NCBI GenBank assembly: GCA_964536985.1
Contig: CAZIBG010000023.1
Location: 1-13,734, forward strand
Length of the DNA stretch: 13,734 bases
Direction of reading: 5' to 3'
Source of the DNA: CAZIBG01 sp964536985
GTDB taxonomy: Bacteria; Patescibacteriota; Saccharimonadia; Saccharimonadales; AWTP1-31
Shown: piece after piece, positions 12,993 to 13,734 of the stretch
Numbering within the stretch: position 1 is the stretch's first letter
How the letters are laid out: each line of letters opens with the position of its first letter
Translations under genes and position numbers: made by a program
The notes under the pieces: model-generated
Database searches by the model: none
What the model saw: only the letters and a program-made list of their open reading frames with translations
Told to the model about the DNA's origin: nothing

Positions 12993-13734
12993 TGTTAACC
13001 TTCTGCAGTAGTTCTTTGATACCGGGGGATATACGAGGATGTTCGGCGGCTTGGTCTACCGACATCCATACTAGTTTTTGGGCATCATCATTAGCCGTTA
13101 GTTTTACTTTTGGATCGATACCTTTAACTATGAATGTATTCCAGACAAATTGATTTGATTGTAGGTACTTGGCATTTAAAGACTTTGAGGTTCGTAGCCT
13201 TTTGATATTACCGACTTGCGAGCTGAGTAGCTGGAGGTCGGCAGACTTAATAACCAGTCCTGTTTCTTCTAGGATTTCGCGGGCAGCTTCTTGCTCGAAT
13301 GATTTGGTAAAGTCTTCTACAAGGCCGCCCGGCAGTGTTAGGTAGTCATGCTCAAGCGCTAAATCGGGCACTCGTTCCTGTAGTAGAACCTGATTCTCTG
13401 TATTGAAGATTAGCGTATCACAGACAACTGGCAGCGCGACAGGCTGGTGGTACTTACGGTCAAACTTCTCGGCGGTTTCTAGTATTTTTTTTCGGGATTT
13501 TTTGTAGACCTCAACATTTTCTAGCGGAGTGTTGCTGAGTTTCTGGTAATTCCAGGTGCTGAGTTCAGACGATCCAAATGGGATGCAGTGGAAGTGATAA
13601 TGGCCAACAGTACTTTGCGCCTCGGAGCCATCCTTTTGAACAAACTGCATGCCTCGAATGCCATGTTGCTTGCGCATTACACGCTTTGCAATAAACATAA
13701 ACTTACGCATGGTTTCCCACTCTAGCTGGGTAAG
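12982..13734 (-). CDS. HIT-Nudix fusion hydrolase (5' end outside window)
   Basis: The reading frame stays open from the ATG at 13710 to the window edge. Those eight codons (LTQLEWET) fit the helix that precedes the HIT motif, so the true start lies beyond 13734 and the gene is partial here. Numbered from ATG 13710, H37-Y-H39-F-H41 followed by CIP is a histidine triad, preceded by a QSTVG segment as in HIT proteins. Residues about 92-240 are a Nudix domain with LPGG (126-129) and R144-E-I-L-E-E-T-G151, which supplies the metal-binding glutamates. The stretch between the glycines and the Arg is one residue longer than the classical Nudix box, and its first Glu is missing. It probably hydrolyses nucleoside-diphosphate-linked compounds, substrate unknown. 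It is the first visible gene of the four-gene operon. Confidence 0.85.
   Translation of the reverse strand, partial: LTQLEWETMRKFMFIAKRVMRKQHGIRGMQFVQKDGSEAQSTVGHYHFHCIPFGSSELSTWNYQKLSNTPLENVEVYKKSRKKILETAEKFDRKYHQPVALPVVCDTLIFNTENQVLLQERVPDLALEHDYLTLPGGLVEDFTKSFEQEAAREILEETGLVIKSADLQLLSSQVGNIKRLRTSKSLNAKYLQSNQFVWNTFIVKGIDPKVKLTANDDAQKLVWMSVDQAAEHPRISPGIKELLQKVNNAR

Overview
The window looks like part of a compact, streamlined bacterial genome, most likely a Candidate Phyla Radiation (Patescibacteria) lineage and plausibly Candidatus Saccharibacteria. This placement is an inference from protein style: small operons with overlapping ends, a dTMP-kinase-like domain of the type seen in these lineages, ThyA with folate enzymes, and many leaderless starts. 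It was not confirmed by a search. Stops TAA, TAG and TGA are all used as stops, so UGA is not recoded here. No tRNA, rRNA, CRISPR array, insertion sequence or phage gene is visible.

Layout. (1) 30-539 (+): a cysteine-rich orphan, converging tail to tail on a 1259-residue two-pass membrane protein (536-4315, -) whose external part ends in a transglutaminase-like fold that has lost its catalytic triad. (2) 4316-5560 (-): the ribosomal stalk operon rplJ-rplL. It has a strong promoter, a well-formed L10 leader, an attenuator-type terminator, and an end terminator just upstream of the membrane-protein promoter. (3) 5560-6601 (+): a promoter placed back to back with the rplJ promoter drives a 28-codon leaderless ORF, then an intrinsic terminator, then an unknown 285-residue protein. 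(4) 6579-9858: a thymidylate block. It holds a degenerate dTMP-kinase-like/ThyX-like fusion (-), dihydrofolate reductase (-), and, divergently, a 31-residue acidic small protein plus thymidylate synthase thyA (+). (5) 9848-13734 (-): a tightly overlapping four-gene operon encoding a HIT-Nudix fusion (cut by the window edge), a dCMP-deaminase-family protein with an extra N-terminal domain, an APH/choline-kinase-like phosphotransferase and a GT4 glycosyltransferase.

How it fits together. DHFR and ThyA form the classical dTMP cycle: ThyA turns dUMP into dTMP and yields dihydrofolate, and DHFR regenerates tetrahydrofolate. The deaminase in the neighbouring operon could supply dUMP from dCMP. The most unusual gene is the fusion. 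Its N-terminal half follows dTMP kinases along its whole length but has no P-loop lysine and no DR/NRY arginine. Its C-terminal half resembles tandem ThyX proteins but lacks the RHR flavin/dUMP motif. It looks like a two-part pseudoenzyme sitting beside the working thymidylate genes.

A second theme is expression. Several starts (30, 4315, 5602, 8858) lie 6-8 nt after a good -10 element with no Shine-Dalgarno sequence, as expected for leaderless mRNAs. The ribosomal, thyA small-ORF and fusion genes have clear Shine-Dalgarno sites. Three pairs of convergent genes overlap at their 3' ends by 4, 23 and 11 nt.
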